In this document: positions 23,328-30,869 of the stretch, in pieces
Layout of the letters: each line of letters begins with the position of its first letter
Numbering within the stretch: the stretch's first letter is position 1
Origin: Bacteroidota bacterium
GTDB lineage: Bacteria > Bacteroidota > Bacteroidia > UKL13-3
Length of the DNA: 64,000 bases
Reading direction: 5' to 3'
Assembly (NCBI GenBank): GCA_040388375.1
Contig: JAZKBU010000001.1
Location: 208,996 to 272,995, forward strand
Position numbers and translations under genes: made by a program
The notes under the pieces: generated by a model
What the model saw: the letters and a program-made list of their open reading frames with translations, nothing else
Database searches by the model: none
What the model was told of the DNA's origin: nothing

Positions 23328-24365
23328 TTACAAATCATCAAAAGGGCTTTTTATGTTTTGCAGGCTTTTGGTGCTTACGTGAGTATAAATTTCAGTAGTT
23401 TTGCTACTGTTGTGCCCAAGTAATTCTTGGATGTATCGTAAATCTGTTCCACTTTCCAACAAATGTGTTGCATAACTGTGTCGCAACCAATGTAATGTTA
23501 CCGGCTTGGTTATTTTACATTTTTCTAAAGCTTGCTTTAATACACTTTGTAAGCTTTCAGCTGTATACTGTTCACCCTTTTTTTGTCCTTCAAATAACCA
23601 AATTTCGGGCTTATAACTTTTATAGTAATCTCTTAACAAGGTAATTAATTTATCACTAATTGGCGTTATTCTGTCTTTCTTTCCTTTCGATTGTTTAATA
23701 ATTAATAGGTTTCTTTTTGAGTTAATGTGCTCAGGTTTTAAACTCAACAGTTCGCTTCTACGCAATCCACAGGCATAAATTAAGCTCAGCATGGCTTTAT
23801 GTTTTACATTTGTTGGTGCTTCTAGTATTGCTTTTATTTCTTCTTTACTCAATACATTCGGCAATAGCTTTTCTCTTTTGGGGCGGTGAACCAATTCAAC
23901 GTTGATGGTAGCTCCTTGTATTTGCCTGTAAAATAATTTGACAGCATTCACTACCTGGTTTTGAAACGAAGAAGAAAACTTATTTTTTAAAATATAGTCA
24001 TTATTAAATCCAATCACATCCTCATTAGTAATTTGTTCTATTGGCTTATAATGATAATATTTTAAAAATGTATGTAATGCATCCGAATATGTTTTAATGG
24101 TATTTGCACTATATCTTTTTGAACTAAGCCATCGTTTAAATTGTTCTATTTTTTGTAAATGTATATCACTTAATACAATTGGTAAATCAAGTTTAAACCT
24201 CAATCGGTTTTCTTCCGTATCAGGCAAGTGCCACGCTTTTAGCGTTTGGCTCCACCTAACCCCATCTAGCTTTTTTATGCGTGCTATCCATTCTGCATTT
24301 TTCTCAAAATAAATGGCAATTCTTTTTACGCCTTTGTGTTTTATGGGTTCTGCTTTCCAATCCAT
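23328..24365 (-). CDS. Tyrosine recombinase (Xer-like), candidate cassette integrase
   Basis: 345 residues. An N-terminal extension of about 65 residues (RWSQTLKAWHLPDTEENR) precedes a SAM-like core-binding domain (about 68-150) and the catalytic domain (170-335). Catalytic residues seen: Arg202 in ACGLRRSELL, Lys in KGKKDR (227-232), His292 and Arg295 in HWLRHSYATHLLESG, His318 in LLGHNSS, Tyr327 in IYTHVS. The Lys-to-HxxR distance is about 63 residues, close to XerD and well short of IntI1, which carries an extra insert. The C-terminal end NIKSPFDDL resembles that of IntI and Xer enzymes. The gene is at the end of the cassette array, in the same orientation as the cassettes and with its 3' end facing them. 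Confidence 0.9.
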   Translation of the reverse strand: MDWKAEPIKHKGVKRIAIYFEKNAEWIARIKKLDGVRWSQTLKAWHLPDTEENRLRFKLDLPIVLSDIHLQKIEQFKRWLSSKRYSANTIKTYSDALHTFLKYYHYKPIEQITNEDVIGFNNDYILKNKFSSSFQNQVVNAVKLFYRQIQGATINVELVHRPKREKLLPNVLSKEEIKAILEAPTNVKHKAMLSLIYACGLRRSELLSLKPEHINSKRNLLIIKQSKGKKDRITPISDKLITLLRDYYKSYKPEIWLFEGQKKGEQYTAESLQSVLKQALEKCKITKPVTLHWLRHSYATHLLESGTDLRYIQELLGHNSSKTTEIYTHVSTKSLQNIKSPFDDL

Positions 24366-24599
24366 TCTACAAACATAAAAAATGTGAAATAAAAAATACT
24401 ACCAAAGCTAACCCAACAATTTCACATTTGTTTAAGTAAATGTTTTAGTAAAAAATAAGTATGCTTGATTTTTTTGCTATTGTTTGACTTTTAAATACTA
24501 TGATTATTTCTAATACCACAATGTGCCAAATTTGCACTTGGTTACGAAGATTTGTTGTGGTTTGCTTGACTCGAACTTGGCTATGTTTAGCCGAAGGAT
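24366..24599. other. Noncoding stretch upstream of the recombinase
   Basis: It holds no gene that I can support. The minus-strand sequence TATGTTTG just before the start codon (about 24368-24375) fits the Bacteroidota -7 element TAnnTTTG. It is very close to the ATG, so this is only a weak promoter candidate. A loose inverted repeat CCACAA (24517) / TTGTGG (24555) has no assigned role. The two REP-B copies and palindrome C follow. Confidence 0.35.
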
Positions 24600-24644
24600 T
24601 TTGTATACAATCACTCACAGGATGCTAGCGAGTGCGGGAATTGG
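24600..24644. repeat. REP-B palindromic element, copy 3
   Basis: TTGTATACAATCACTCACAG, then GATGCTAGCGAGTGCGGGAATTG. It is a close match to the copy at 24675-24718 and to 18081-18113. Confidence 0.65.
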
Positions 24645-24674
24645 CACAAGCAAAAAATATAAAACCAGAGGCTT

Positions 24675-24718
24675 TTGTATATACTCACTAGCGGGACGCT
24701 AGCGAGTGCAGGGAATTG
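24675..24718. repeat. REP-B palindromic element, copy 4
   Basis: TTGTATATACTCACTAGCGG, then GACGCTAGCGAGTGCAGGGAATTG. The inner stem CTCACTAGCG pairs with CGCTAGCGAG. This copy best represents the family. Confidence 0.7.
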
Positions 24719-24748
24719 TGATTGGAGATGACACAAACCACGGACAAA

Positions 24749-24768
24749 AGACGTGGCGTGCAACGTCT
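24749..24768. repeat. Palindrome C, right copy
   Basis: AGACGTGGC-GT-GCAACGTCT, followed by CTACGG. It differs by one base from the copy at 10631-10650 on the other side of the accessory block. Confidence 0.7.
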
Positions 24769-24782
24769 CTACGGTTGGTTAT

Positions 24783-24821
24783 AAAAAAACGCCATTGAAT
24801 GCTTTTCAATGGCGTTTTTTT
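24783..24821. terminator. Terminator after the DUF5723-OmpA gene
   Basis: A 17-bp perfect stem including A/T tails (24783-24799 with 24805-24821) has a 5-nt loop. It can act in both directions. It ends the minus-strand gene at 24840 and insulates the array. Confidence 0.92.
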
Positions 24822-24839
24822 ATATTATTTGAATGTGTA

Positions 24840-27266
24840 TTACTTCACTACTTTAAACTCAACCCTGCGGTTTTTGGCCCTGCCTTCTTCGGTTTTGTTG
24901 CTGGCTACAGGTTTGGCACTTCCAAAGCCTTTGGCGGTAAGCTGTGTTTTGCTTACACCTTCGCTTATCAGGAAGTTTTTAATGGCATTGGCTCTGCCTA
25001 AGCTTAATTTTAAGTTGGCTGCTGCTGCTCCTACATTATCGGTATAACCTGAAATAGCTAGCTTATATTTCGGTTTGGTTATTAGCAGTTGTGCCAGCTC
25101 TTGCAAACTTTCAAGCGAAGTCATTTTTATTTTTGTGGTACCTGTTTCAAACTCCAGGTTGTTAAAGGCTTCTCTTAATACTTTTTTCTCTTCGGCTGTT
25201 AGCTGTTTAGTAGTATCGGCAGGTACAGGAACTACTGCTGCTTTTACAGGGCAGCCTTTATTACTAGCCGGGCCAGGAACATCTATACAGTTGTCTATTT
25301 TATCTATTACACCATCGCCATCTGCATCCGGGCAACCGTTTAGTTCTTTTGGTCCTTTGTCTAACGGGCATTCATCGCGTTTATCGGACACGCCATCGCC
25401 ATCGGTATCTGGGCAACCATTGAATGTTTTTAAGCCCGGTAATAGCCTGCATGAATCCTGGTAATCAGGCACGCCATCGTTATCTATATCCGGGCAACCG
25501 TTTAGCTCGGCTCTACCTGATTCTTCCGGGCAATTATCATCCTTATCAGGTACGCCATCGCCATCTGCATCAGGGCAACCGTTTAACTTCAATGTTCCGG
25601 CTACCGTTGGGCATGAATCTTTTTTATCCGTTACGCCATCTTTATCAAAATCCGGACAACCAAATAACTTAACAGAGCCTGAATCGGTTTTGCAACTATC
25701 TTTATAATCAGGTACGCAATCTTTATCCTGATCAGGGCAACCGTAAGCGCATTTTCTGCCCGGCTCGTTTATACAAGTATCTCTGTCGTCCGGTACACCA
25801 TCGCCATCTTTATCAGAGCATCCTTCTAAATCCCATGAACCGTAACGTTTTTTGCATTTGTCCAGCTTATCTATAACACCATCGCCATCTCTGTCCCTGT
25901 TGCGGCCAAAGTTCCAGTTTATACCTGTGCGTATATTAAAGTAGTTTCCATTGTCGTAAACTGCATCACTGCTTAGCGCTGTAATATAAGTTAGCGGTGC
26001 TACTATATTATCGGTAAATAAATAGGTTTGGAAAGGCCCTAAGTTAAGGGAGAAACCTAAACCTATATTGCTAATGCTTTTGTTGTAATAAGTTCCGCTT
26101 AACCTTAAATCCAATACAGTCCATGCTTTTTTGGTAAAGGCTAAGGTAGCAGCCGGGTTGAATGTATTGCTGTTGAAGTTATTGAATAATATTAAATCGA
26201 AAGTATTGTTATAATTAATGGCATATTGGCCTCCGAGGTATAACTTTCCGTTGAGTGCAGTGGTGTATGAACCTGAACTTTCGGTTGGTTTAAAGTTATA
26301 GTTTTGTAATGAGTCTACTATGTCTTTTATACGGGTATTGATTACTGAATCTGGGGTTACGCCTACTATTACATCTACCCCGGTATAACGGAATTCGGTA
26401 AAGGAGCGGGTGAGTGAGCGGGTATCGTTGTTCCAGGTTATCCAACCCATATTAATGGCACTGGCTGACACGGAGAAGTGCTGGTTGAATTTGTATTGGG
26501 CTCCTAAATCAAAGCTAAAGCCGGAACCGTTTTGTTTTAAAAAGTCGTCTGCGGCTAAACTTTTATTGTCTTTGTTTTTTTGATAGGCTGTATAAAAGCC
26601 TGCCGAATTCATTTTGTAGTCGGCTGAAAGGTATAGCTCCTGGTCGTTGCTACGTGCGTTAAAATTAGAACGCTCAGTATTCAGGTTGGCTAAACCGTAT
26701 AGGTAGCTTACTCTGCCTCCTACGCTTATTTGTTTATTTATTTCGCGGGTATAACCCAAGCCAAATGAAATCCAGGTGGTGTAATCCATTTTAAGGTTTG
26801 ATAAACTGATATTATCGCCTGCTAATATGCCGTAGCTTAAATTATTAAAATTACCGCGCGTACCTAAACGTATAATGTCTTTGGGTATACTGGCTGTTAT
26901 TTCGGTATTTATTTGTACGCCTAATGAGAAGTAGTTTTTCTTAATGGCTATGCCTAAAAACATCAAATCCATCTGATTGGTTATGTTGATGTCGTTCAGG
27001 TTTCTATCGCTATTGCGTAAAAATATGTTTACGGATGTATCGGGCGATTCTGATTTCAGGAAAAAATCTTTGATGCCTACATTAGGTGCATTAAAATGTA
27101 AATAAGTAGCCGGAAAACCATAGGTAACATTGGCCTGCGGCCTTATACCGGGGTTCAGGTAATTGCTTTGGGCTACGTTCCTGAAGTTATATAAGTTCTG
27201 GTTGGTTTGCGCTGAAACTGCCTGAACGAATGCTATTAATAAAAGGGTATATAAAAATTTTTTCAT
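24840..27266 (-). CDS. Outer-membrane protein: DUF5723 barrel, TSP3 repeats, OmpA domain
   Basis: 808 residues. Residues 1-19 are a signal peptide. About 20-460 match the DUF5723-type barrel (FRNVAQSNYLNPGIRPQANV at the start). Eight calcium-binding thrombospondin type 3 repeats follow (e.g. DADGDGVPDKDDNC), each with Asp-rich loops and a Cys pair. The C-terminal about 110 residues are an OmpA peptidoglycan-binding domain (ISGYTDNVG ... NRRVEFKVVK). The protein should tie the outer membrane to the cell wall through a calcium-stiffened stalk. It lies 52 bp downstream of a lipoprotein gene in the same direction, so the two are probably co-transcribed. Confidence 0.88.
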   Translation of the reverse strand: MKKFLYTLLLIAFVQAVSAQTNQNLYNFRNVAQSNYLNPGIRPQANVTYGFPATYLHFNAPNVGIKDFFLKSESPDTSVNIFLRNSDRNLNDINITNQMDLMFLGIAIKKNYFSLGVQINTEITASIPKDIIRLGTRGNFNNLSYGILAGDNISLSNLKMDYTTWISFGLGYTREINKQISVGGRVSYLYGLANLNTERSNFNARSNDQELYLSADYKMNSAGFYTAYQKNKDNKSLAADDFLKQNGSGFSFDLGAQYKFNQHFSVSASAINMGWITWNNDTRSLTRSFTEFRYTGVDVIVGVTPDSVINTRIKDIVDSLQNYNFKPTESSGSYTTALNGKLYLGGQYAINYNNTFDLILFNNFNSNTFNPAATLAFTKKAWTVLDLRLSGTYYNKSISNIGLGFSLNLGPFQTYLFTDNIVAPLTYITALSSDAVYDNGNYFNIRTGINWNFGRNRDRDGDGVIDKLDKCKKRYGSWDLEGCSDKDGDGVPDDRDTCINEPGRKCAYGCPDQDKDCVPDYKDSCKTDSGSVKLFGCPDFDKDGVTDKKDSCPTVAGTLKLNGCPDADGDGVPDKDDNCPEESGRAELNGCPDIDNDGVPDYQDSCRLLPGLKTFNGCPDTDGDGVSDKRDECPLDKGPKELNGCPDADGDGVIDKIDNCIDVPGPASNKGCPVKAAVVPVPADTTKQLTAEEKKVLREAFNNLEFETGTTKIKMTSLESLQELAQLLITKPKYKLAISGYTDNVGAAAANLKLSLGRANAIKNFLISEGVSKTQLTAKGFGSAKPVASNKTEEGRAKNRRVEFKVVK

Positions 27267-27318
27267 ACTTAATAAATGTTGTTTAAGGGGGGTTAGGGTT
27301 ACTTTTTAATTGGCTTGT

Positions 27319-29388
27319 TTAAAATTTAACTTTAACATTCATACCTACTTTAACATTTATATTGTAATCGCTATATATTTTTACGTACCTGGTTCCGTTT
27401 TCGGAGGTAATAAAAAAGGGTTGTATATATATTTTTGTGGCTTTTCTAACGTGTTCTAATAAAGCTCCGCTCAGGTCTATTCTGCTTACGGTTTGGTCTG
27501 ATGCTTTTACTACTTTGCCTGTAGCATCTATAGGTGCCGGAAGCAATGAGTTTTGCAGGTTAACTGAATCTAAGCGCTGACCTAATGAATCGGCAAATAC
27601 CAGTTTTACGCTACCGCCAAATGGAAAGCCATTGGTTATACGTAAAATAAGTTCTGCTTTTACTACGTTGTCTAAATCGCCCGGTTTTATTCCATTGTTC
27701 ACGGAATCCATTAAACCAAAACCTACGCTTGATATGCTCATGGGTAGTTCTGTTTCTATATCGAACGATATTTTACTATCGCTTCGTAAAAAATTAGCGG
27801 TTGAGTTGGGTAAACCCACATTGGTGGTAACAGCTCCCTCGTAATTAAACTTAACGGGTGGCATACCTAATACGTTTCTTATATTAGAGTTGTTTACATC
27901 GTACACGCCTGCACCTGTTTTTGTCTGGCCGGCTTCTGCTATGGTTGGGTAGGCTATATCAAACGCGGGGCCGTTAAATGGCAATGTTGCACCTACTGCG
28001 TTTTCTCCATCTACATTTAAACCGGCTCTCATTGGAATGCCCATGGAGTTATTGGTAATAAAGCTCATTTTAGGGTTTTCAAAAATCAATGTGCCGTTTA
28101 ATTTTTTCAAATCGGCTAAATTTACTTCGCCTTTGTCTAATGTAATAATGCGGTTTCCAAAAAATCCTTCTACATACCTAAAGTCTAAATTGGCCATATT
28201 GAGAACTATATTGACGGCATTGCTGGAATCGAAATTAACGGTAGTTCCCGTTGCTACTAAACGGGCAGCCACTAATATTCTCAGCCTGTTGTATGGTATG
28301 GCGTTATCCTGTGTAAAGTCGAGTATGGTATTGTCTAAATTAATGGAGCCTGACACATTGGAATTGGCTGTAATATATAAGTTTTGTGCGGGTAGTGCTA
28401 CTCCGTTTCTTGTAGCTCCTACAAAGTTTAACGATAGTTCTATATCCTGATTTACTGATGAGGTATAATTGTAATTGATAGAGGCTGTATTGAACTCTAC
28501 TTTTCGTATTAATGTACTTGGATCGTCCGGTGTAATATCTATTAGTAAATCTTTACCTTGTAAATTCTGGTCGCTAAACTTTGAGCGGCCACCGTAGGCA
28601 ACTACATGGCTTGTTTGGGCAAAGAACTTAACTGAATCGTTTGCTAAAAAAGCAACAGGCGAAGTAGTGGCTGCTGTTGTTATATTGACAAAATTATAAC
28701 CTAACTCGTTTGACAATGTTTTGCCTGCTAAATCTATACTATCTACACTGATGCCTCCGGGAGGTATATTGGTGTAGGTTAGGGTACCTATTAGGGTGGC
28801 CGGTAAAAAGGCTATATCGTACAGGTTAATATCCATTGAGCTTACCGTAATTGAAAGCTTGTTTTCGAACTTTACCACAATATAACCTGAGGATATTTTG
28901 GCTTGCTCAAAACCATCAAACAAAGTAAACTGTGTAATGCTTGGTACACCATCGCTTAAGCTGGGTACGTTGGCAGGGCTATTGGCTAAAGCCTGGTCAA
29001 CAGCATCTTTAGTGGTCTGGCTTTGAAAACCATTGCGCAATTGTATAAGTGAACGGCCACCAAAGGCTACAATATCGTTAATGTTTACCACACCTAACTT
29101 TTGCTCAAATGTACTGGCGGGCTGTGGCGGTATAACTAATAACTCGGGTGCTGTTACTTCTTTTATTTTGCTTTTGCGGAAAAACAAACGCATAAAACCA
29201 TCGGGATCGTACACAACGGTTGAATCGCCTTTAACCATATTCATTAAGGTTAGGTCGGCATTTACCAATGGCAAACCAAACTCTGGCTCGGGTTTGTAGT
29301 TATCGTACTTTTTTAAATCAATTTCTTCTTTTTTGCAAGCTGCAACTAATAAAAGAAATAGGAACGGAATAAGTAGTTTACTTTTCAT
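27319..29388 (-). CDS. Large lipoprotein of unknown function, partner of the DUF5723-OmpA protein
   Basis: 689 residues from Met at 29388. An ATG 15 bp upstream would put charged residues before the signal and is less likely. The signal LLIPFLFLLLVAACKKEE gives a lipid-modified Cys followed by acidic and basic residues, as in Bacteroidota surface lipoproteins. The mature part is long, strand-rich and Ser/Thr/Asn-rich, without a motif I recognise. Operon position with the next gene suggests a joint envelope role. A pair of short inverted motifs (29416-29466) lies just upstream and recurs before the HmuY gene at 47502. Confidence 0.7.
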   Translation of the reverse strand: MKSKLLIPFLFLLLVAACKKEEIDLKKYDNYKPEPEFGLPLVNADLTLMNMVKGDSTVVYDPDGFMRLFFRKSKIKEVTAPELLVIPPQPASTFEQKLGVVNINDIVAFGGRSLIQLRNGFQSQTTKDAVDQALANSPANVPSLSDGVPSITQFTLFDGFEQAKISSGYIVVKFENKLSITVSSMDINLYDIAFLPATLIGTLTYTNIPPGGISVDSIDLAGKTLSNELGYNFVNITTAATTSPVAFLANDSVKFFAQTSHVVAYGGRSKFSDQNLQGKDLLIDITPDDPSTLIRKVEFNTASINYNYTSSVNQDIELSLNFVGATRNGVALPAQNLYITANSNVSGSINLDNTILDFTQDNAIPYNRLRILVAARLVATGTTVNFDSSNAVNIVLNMANLDFRYVEGFFGNRIITLDKGEVNLADLKKLNGTLIFENPKMSFITNNSMGIPMRAGLNVDGENAVGATLPFNGPAFDIAYPTIAEAGQTKTGAGVYDVNNSNIRNVLGMPPVKFNYEGAVTTNVGLPNSTANFLRSDSKISFDIETELPMSISSVGFGLMDSVNNGIKPGDLDNVVKAELILRITNGFPFGGSVKLVFADSLGQRLDSVNLQNSLLPAPIDATGKVVKASDQTVSRIDLSGALLEHVRKATKIYIQPFFITSENGTRYVKIYSDYNINVKVGMNVKVKF

Positions 29389-29415
29389 AGGCCTTTTTTG
29401 CAATTTTAACGAAAA

Positions 29416-29466
29416 AAAACTACTGATTTACATGTATTTTATAAACCGCGTGTTTGGCTTTGTAAA
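29416..29466. promoter_or_regulatory. Shared upstream motif pair, copy 1
   Basis: AAAACTACTGATTTACA and TTGGCTTTGTAAA, separated by 21 bp. The halves TTTACA and TGTAAA are inverted relative to each other. The same two strings occur at 47383-47423 with a 10-bp gap, so half-site spacing differs by 11 bp, about one helical turn. An operator is possible. Confidence 0.4.
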
Positions 29467-29485
29467 TTTTTTTTAATGTGGGATA

Positions 29486-30346
29486 TTATTGTCTTACAAT
29501 ATTGTTGAACAATAATTCCATATTCATTAAATTTTCAAATTGTTTATCTTCTTCGTTTTGTTCGGCTTCTTCTGCCCTATCCTCTTCTGTGGTGGTTTCG
29601 AGCGGATGGTGGTATAAACTCCATTCCTCGTTGTTGTATTCCAAGGCTGTTAAGTTTTCTACCCAATCGCCACTGTTTAAATAGGTAATTTGTCCGTATT
29701 GGGTGGTAAAGGTTTTTATACTGGGCTGGTGTATGTGCCCACATATTACGTAGTCGTATTTTTTTTCTATACCCAACTGTATGGTTGTTTCTTCAAAATC
29801 GTCAATAAACTTAATAGCACTTTTTACACCTTGCTTTACTTTTTTGGAGAATGACAAACGCCCTCTGTTTAGTATTTTTTGTGATACGAAATTGACAGCG
29901 CTGTTTAACAGGATAAGTATATCATACCCCACTCCCCCCAACTTTGCCAGCCATTTACTGTGTTTCATACTTACATCAAATACATCGCCATGGAAGAACC
30001 ATGCTTTTTTCCCATCTAACTCTAAAACGAGTTTATTAAGTACTTGTAAATTGCCTAAGTTAAAATCGGTAAATTTTCGAAGCAGCTCATCGTGGTTACC
30101 TGTTAAATAGTATACTTTGGTACCGGTGCTTAGCATTTTAAAAATGCGTTGCACTACTTTCATGTGGCTTTTGGGCCAGTAGTGTTTACTAAATTGCCAT
30201 ATATCTATTATATCGCCATTTAACACTAAAATTTCGGGGTCTATTGATTTGAGGTATTTATTAATTGCCCTGGCCTGGCATCCGTAAGTTCCTAAGTGGG
30301 TATCGGAAATTACTGCTAACTTAATTTTGCGTTTGTTCATAAACAA
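29486..30346 (-). CDS. LpxH-like UDP-2,3-diacylglucosamine diphosphatase / metallophosphoesterase
   Basis: 286 residues of the calcineurin-like phosphoesterase fold. All metal-binding motifs are present: SDTHLG (about 15-20), NGDIID (about 44), GNHDE (about 82), FHGDVFD (about 116) and CGHIHQPS (about 196). Proteins of this type (COG2908) cleave UDP-diacylglucosamine to lipid X in lipid A synthesis. The acidic C-terminal tail (EEDRAEEAEQNEEDKQ) is an extra. The start may be Met3 rather than Met1. The closest alternative is a general metallophosphoesterase. Confidence 0.82.
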   Translation of the reverse strand: MFMNKRKIKLAVISDTHLGTYGCQARAINKYLKSIDPEILVLNGDIIDIWQFSKHYWPKSHMKVVQRIFKMLSTGTKVYYLTGNHDELLRKFTDFNLGNLQVLNKLVLELDGKKAWFFHGDVFDVSMKHSKWLAKLGGVGYDILILLNSAVNFVSQKILNRGRLSFSKKVKQGVKSAIKFIDDFEETTIQLGIEKKYDYVICGHIHQPSIKTFTTQYGQITYLNSGDWVENLTALEYNNEEWSLYHHPLETTTEEDRAEEAEQNEEDKQFENLMNMELLFNNIVRQ

Positions 30347-30405
30347 AGGTTTTGCAAAGTTTGATTTTGCATGTGTGCTTATTGTAAACTAAACATTAAG
30401 TAATT

Positions 30406-30849
30406 GTGTATTGGGCTCTGTTTATTTTGTACTTTATTTGTGCCATGCTGATTAAGTACCTACTTCACTATAAGTTTGCTATTATATGGGCCCTTATTGT
30501 ATTGGGTTTGTGCGGCATGAACGGGGCTTATATTCCGCATTTTAAACTATCAAGCTTATTCAGAATTGATAAGCTGGCACACTTGTTTTTATTTGGCTTT
30601 TTAAGTTACTTAATAGCCATGGCTTCCAGCAGGGCTTTCCCACATAAAAGCCGATTTGAATTGATATATCCTGCTTTTTTAGTTGGTACTGCTTATGGTA
30701 TTTTAATTGAGGTATTACAAGCTACTGTTTTTCCTAACCGCAGTTTTGATTATATGGATATGCTGGCTAATACGATTGGCTGTGCACTGGCATGGCTGGT
30801 ATTAAACAGCTACTTAAAGAGGAAAACAAAAAACGCTAAAGTTGATTAA
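30406..30849 (+). CDS. VanZ-family membrane protein
   Basis: 147 residues with four membrane helices. The conserved VanZ pattern is clear: DKLAHLFLFGFLSYLIA (His and Phe in the second helix) and GILIEVLQATVFPNRSFDYM (Glu-x2-Q, then the 'R-x3-xxD' loop) before the last helix DMLANTIGCALAWLVLN. The family is named after a teicoplanin-resistance protein, but most members have unknown function. An internal Met at 30445 is a possible shorter start. It converges on the protease gene with a shared terminator. Confidence 0.85.
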   Translation: MYWALFILYFICAMLIKYLLHYKFAIIWALIVLGLCGMNGAYIPHFKLSSLFRIDKLAHLFLFGFLSYLIAMASSRAFPHKSRFELIYPAFLVGTAYGILIEVLQATVFPNRSFDYMDMLANTIGCALAWLVLNSYLKRKTKNAKVD

Positions 30850-30864
30850 TTCTTTAGCGTTTTT
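30828..30864. terminator. Bidirectional terminator between vanZ-like and ctpA genes
   Basis: CGCTAAAG (30834-30841) pairs with CTTTAGCG (30852-30859), with flanking A-run and T-run. It overlaps the last codons of the VanZ-like gene. Confidence 0.88.
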
Positions 30865-30869
30865 ATGTG

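Larger units (their letters stand above)
13719..24365 (-). mobile_element. Integron-like gene cassette array with tyrosine recombinase
   Basis: About ten single-gene units lie in one orientation and end at a tyrosine recombinase. They are separated by imperfect palindromes bounded by AAC and GTT cores. The two ends of each unit match each other as inverted repeats: 22270 with 23223 (10 bp), 21608 with 22098 (9 bp), 20477 with 21487 (7 bp), 19008 with 20331 (10 bp), 18186 with 18884 (7 bp). This is the expected structure of integron cassettes, in which the two parts of one attC simple site sit at opposite ends of the integrated cassette. The recombinase is Xer-like rather than IntI-like. No transposase or phage structural operon is present. 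The distal border is uncertain and may reach 10.6 kb. Confidence 0.72.

Noticed and set aside
23328..24365. Integrase as part of an ICE or phage integrated at a tRNA
   Set aside because: No tRNA gene, direct-repeat att pair, relaxase, conjugation or phage genes are seen. The block consists of unrelated single genes with palindromic gaps.
24517..24560. Inverted repeat CCACAA/TTGTGG upstream of the recombinase as another attachment site
   Set aside because: It lacks AAC/GTT cores matching any cassette end and has poor inner pairing.
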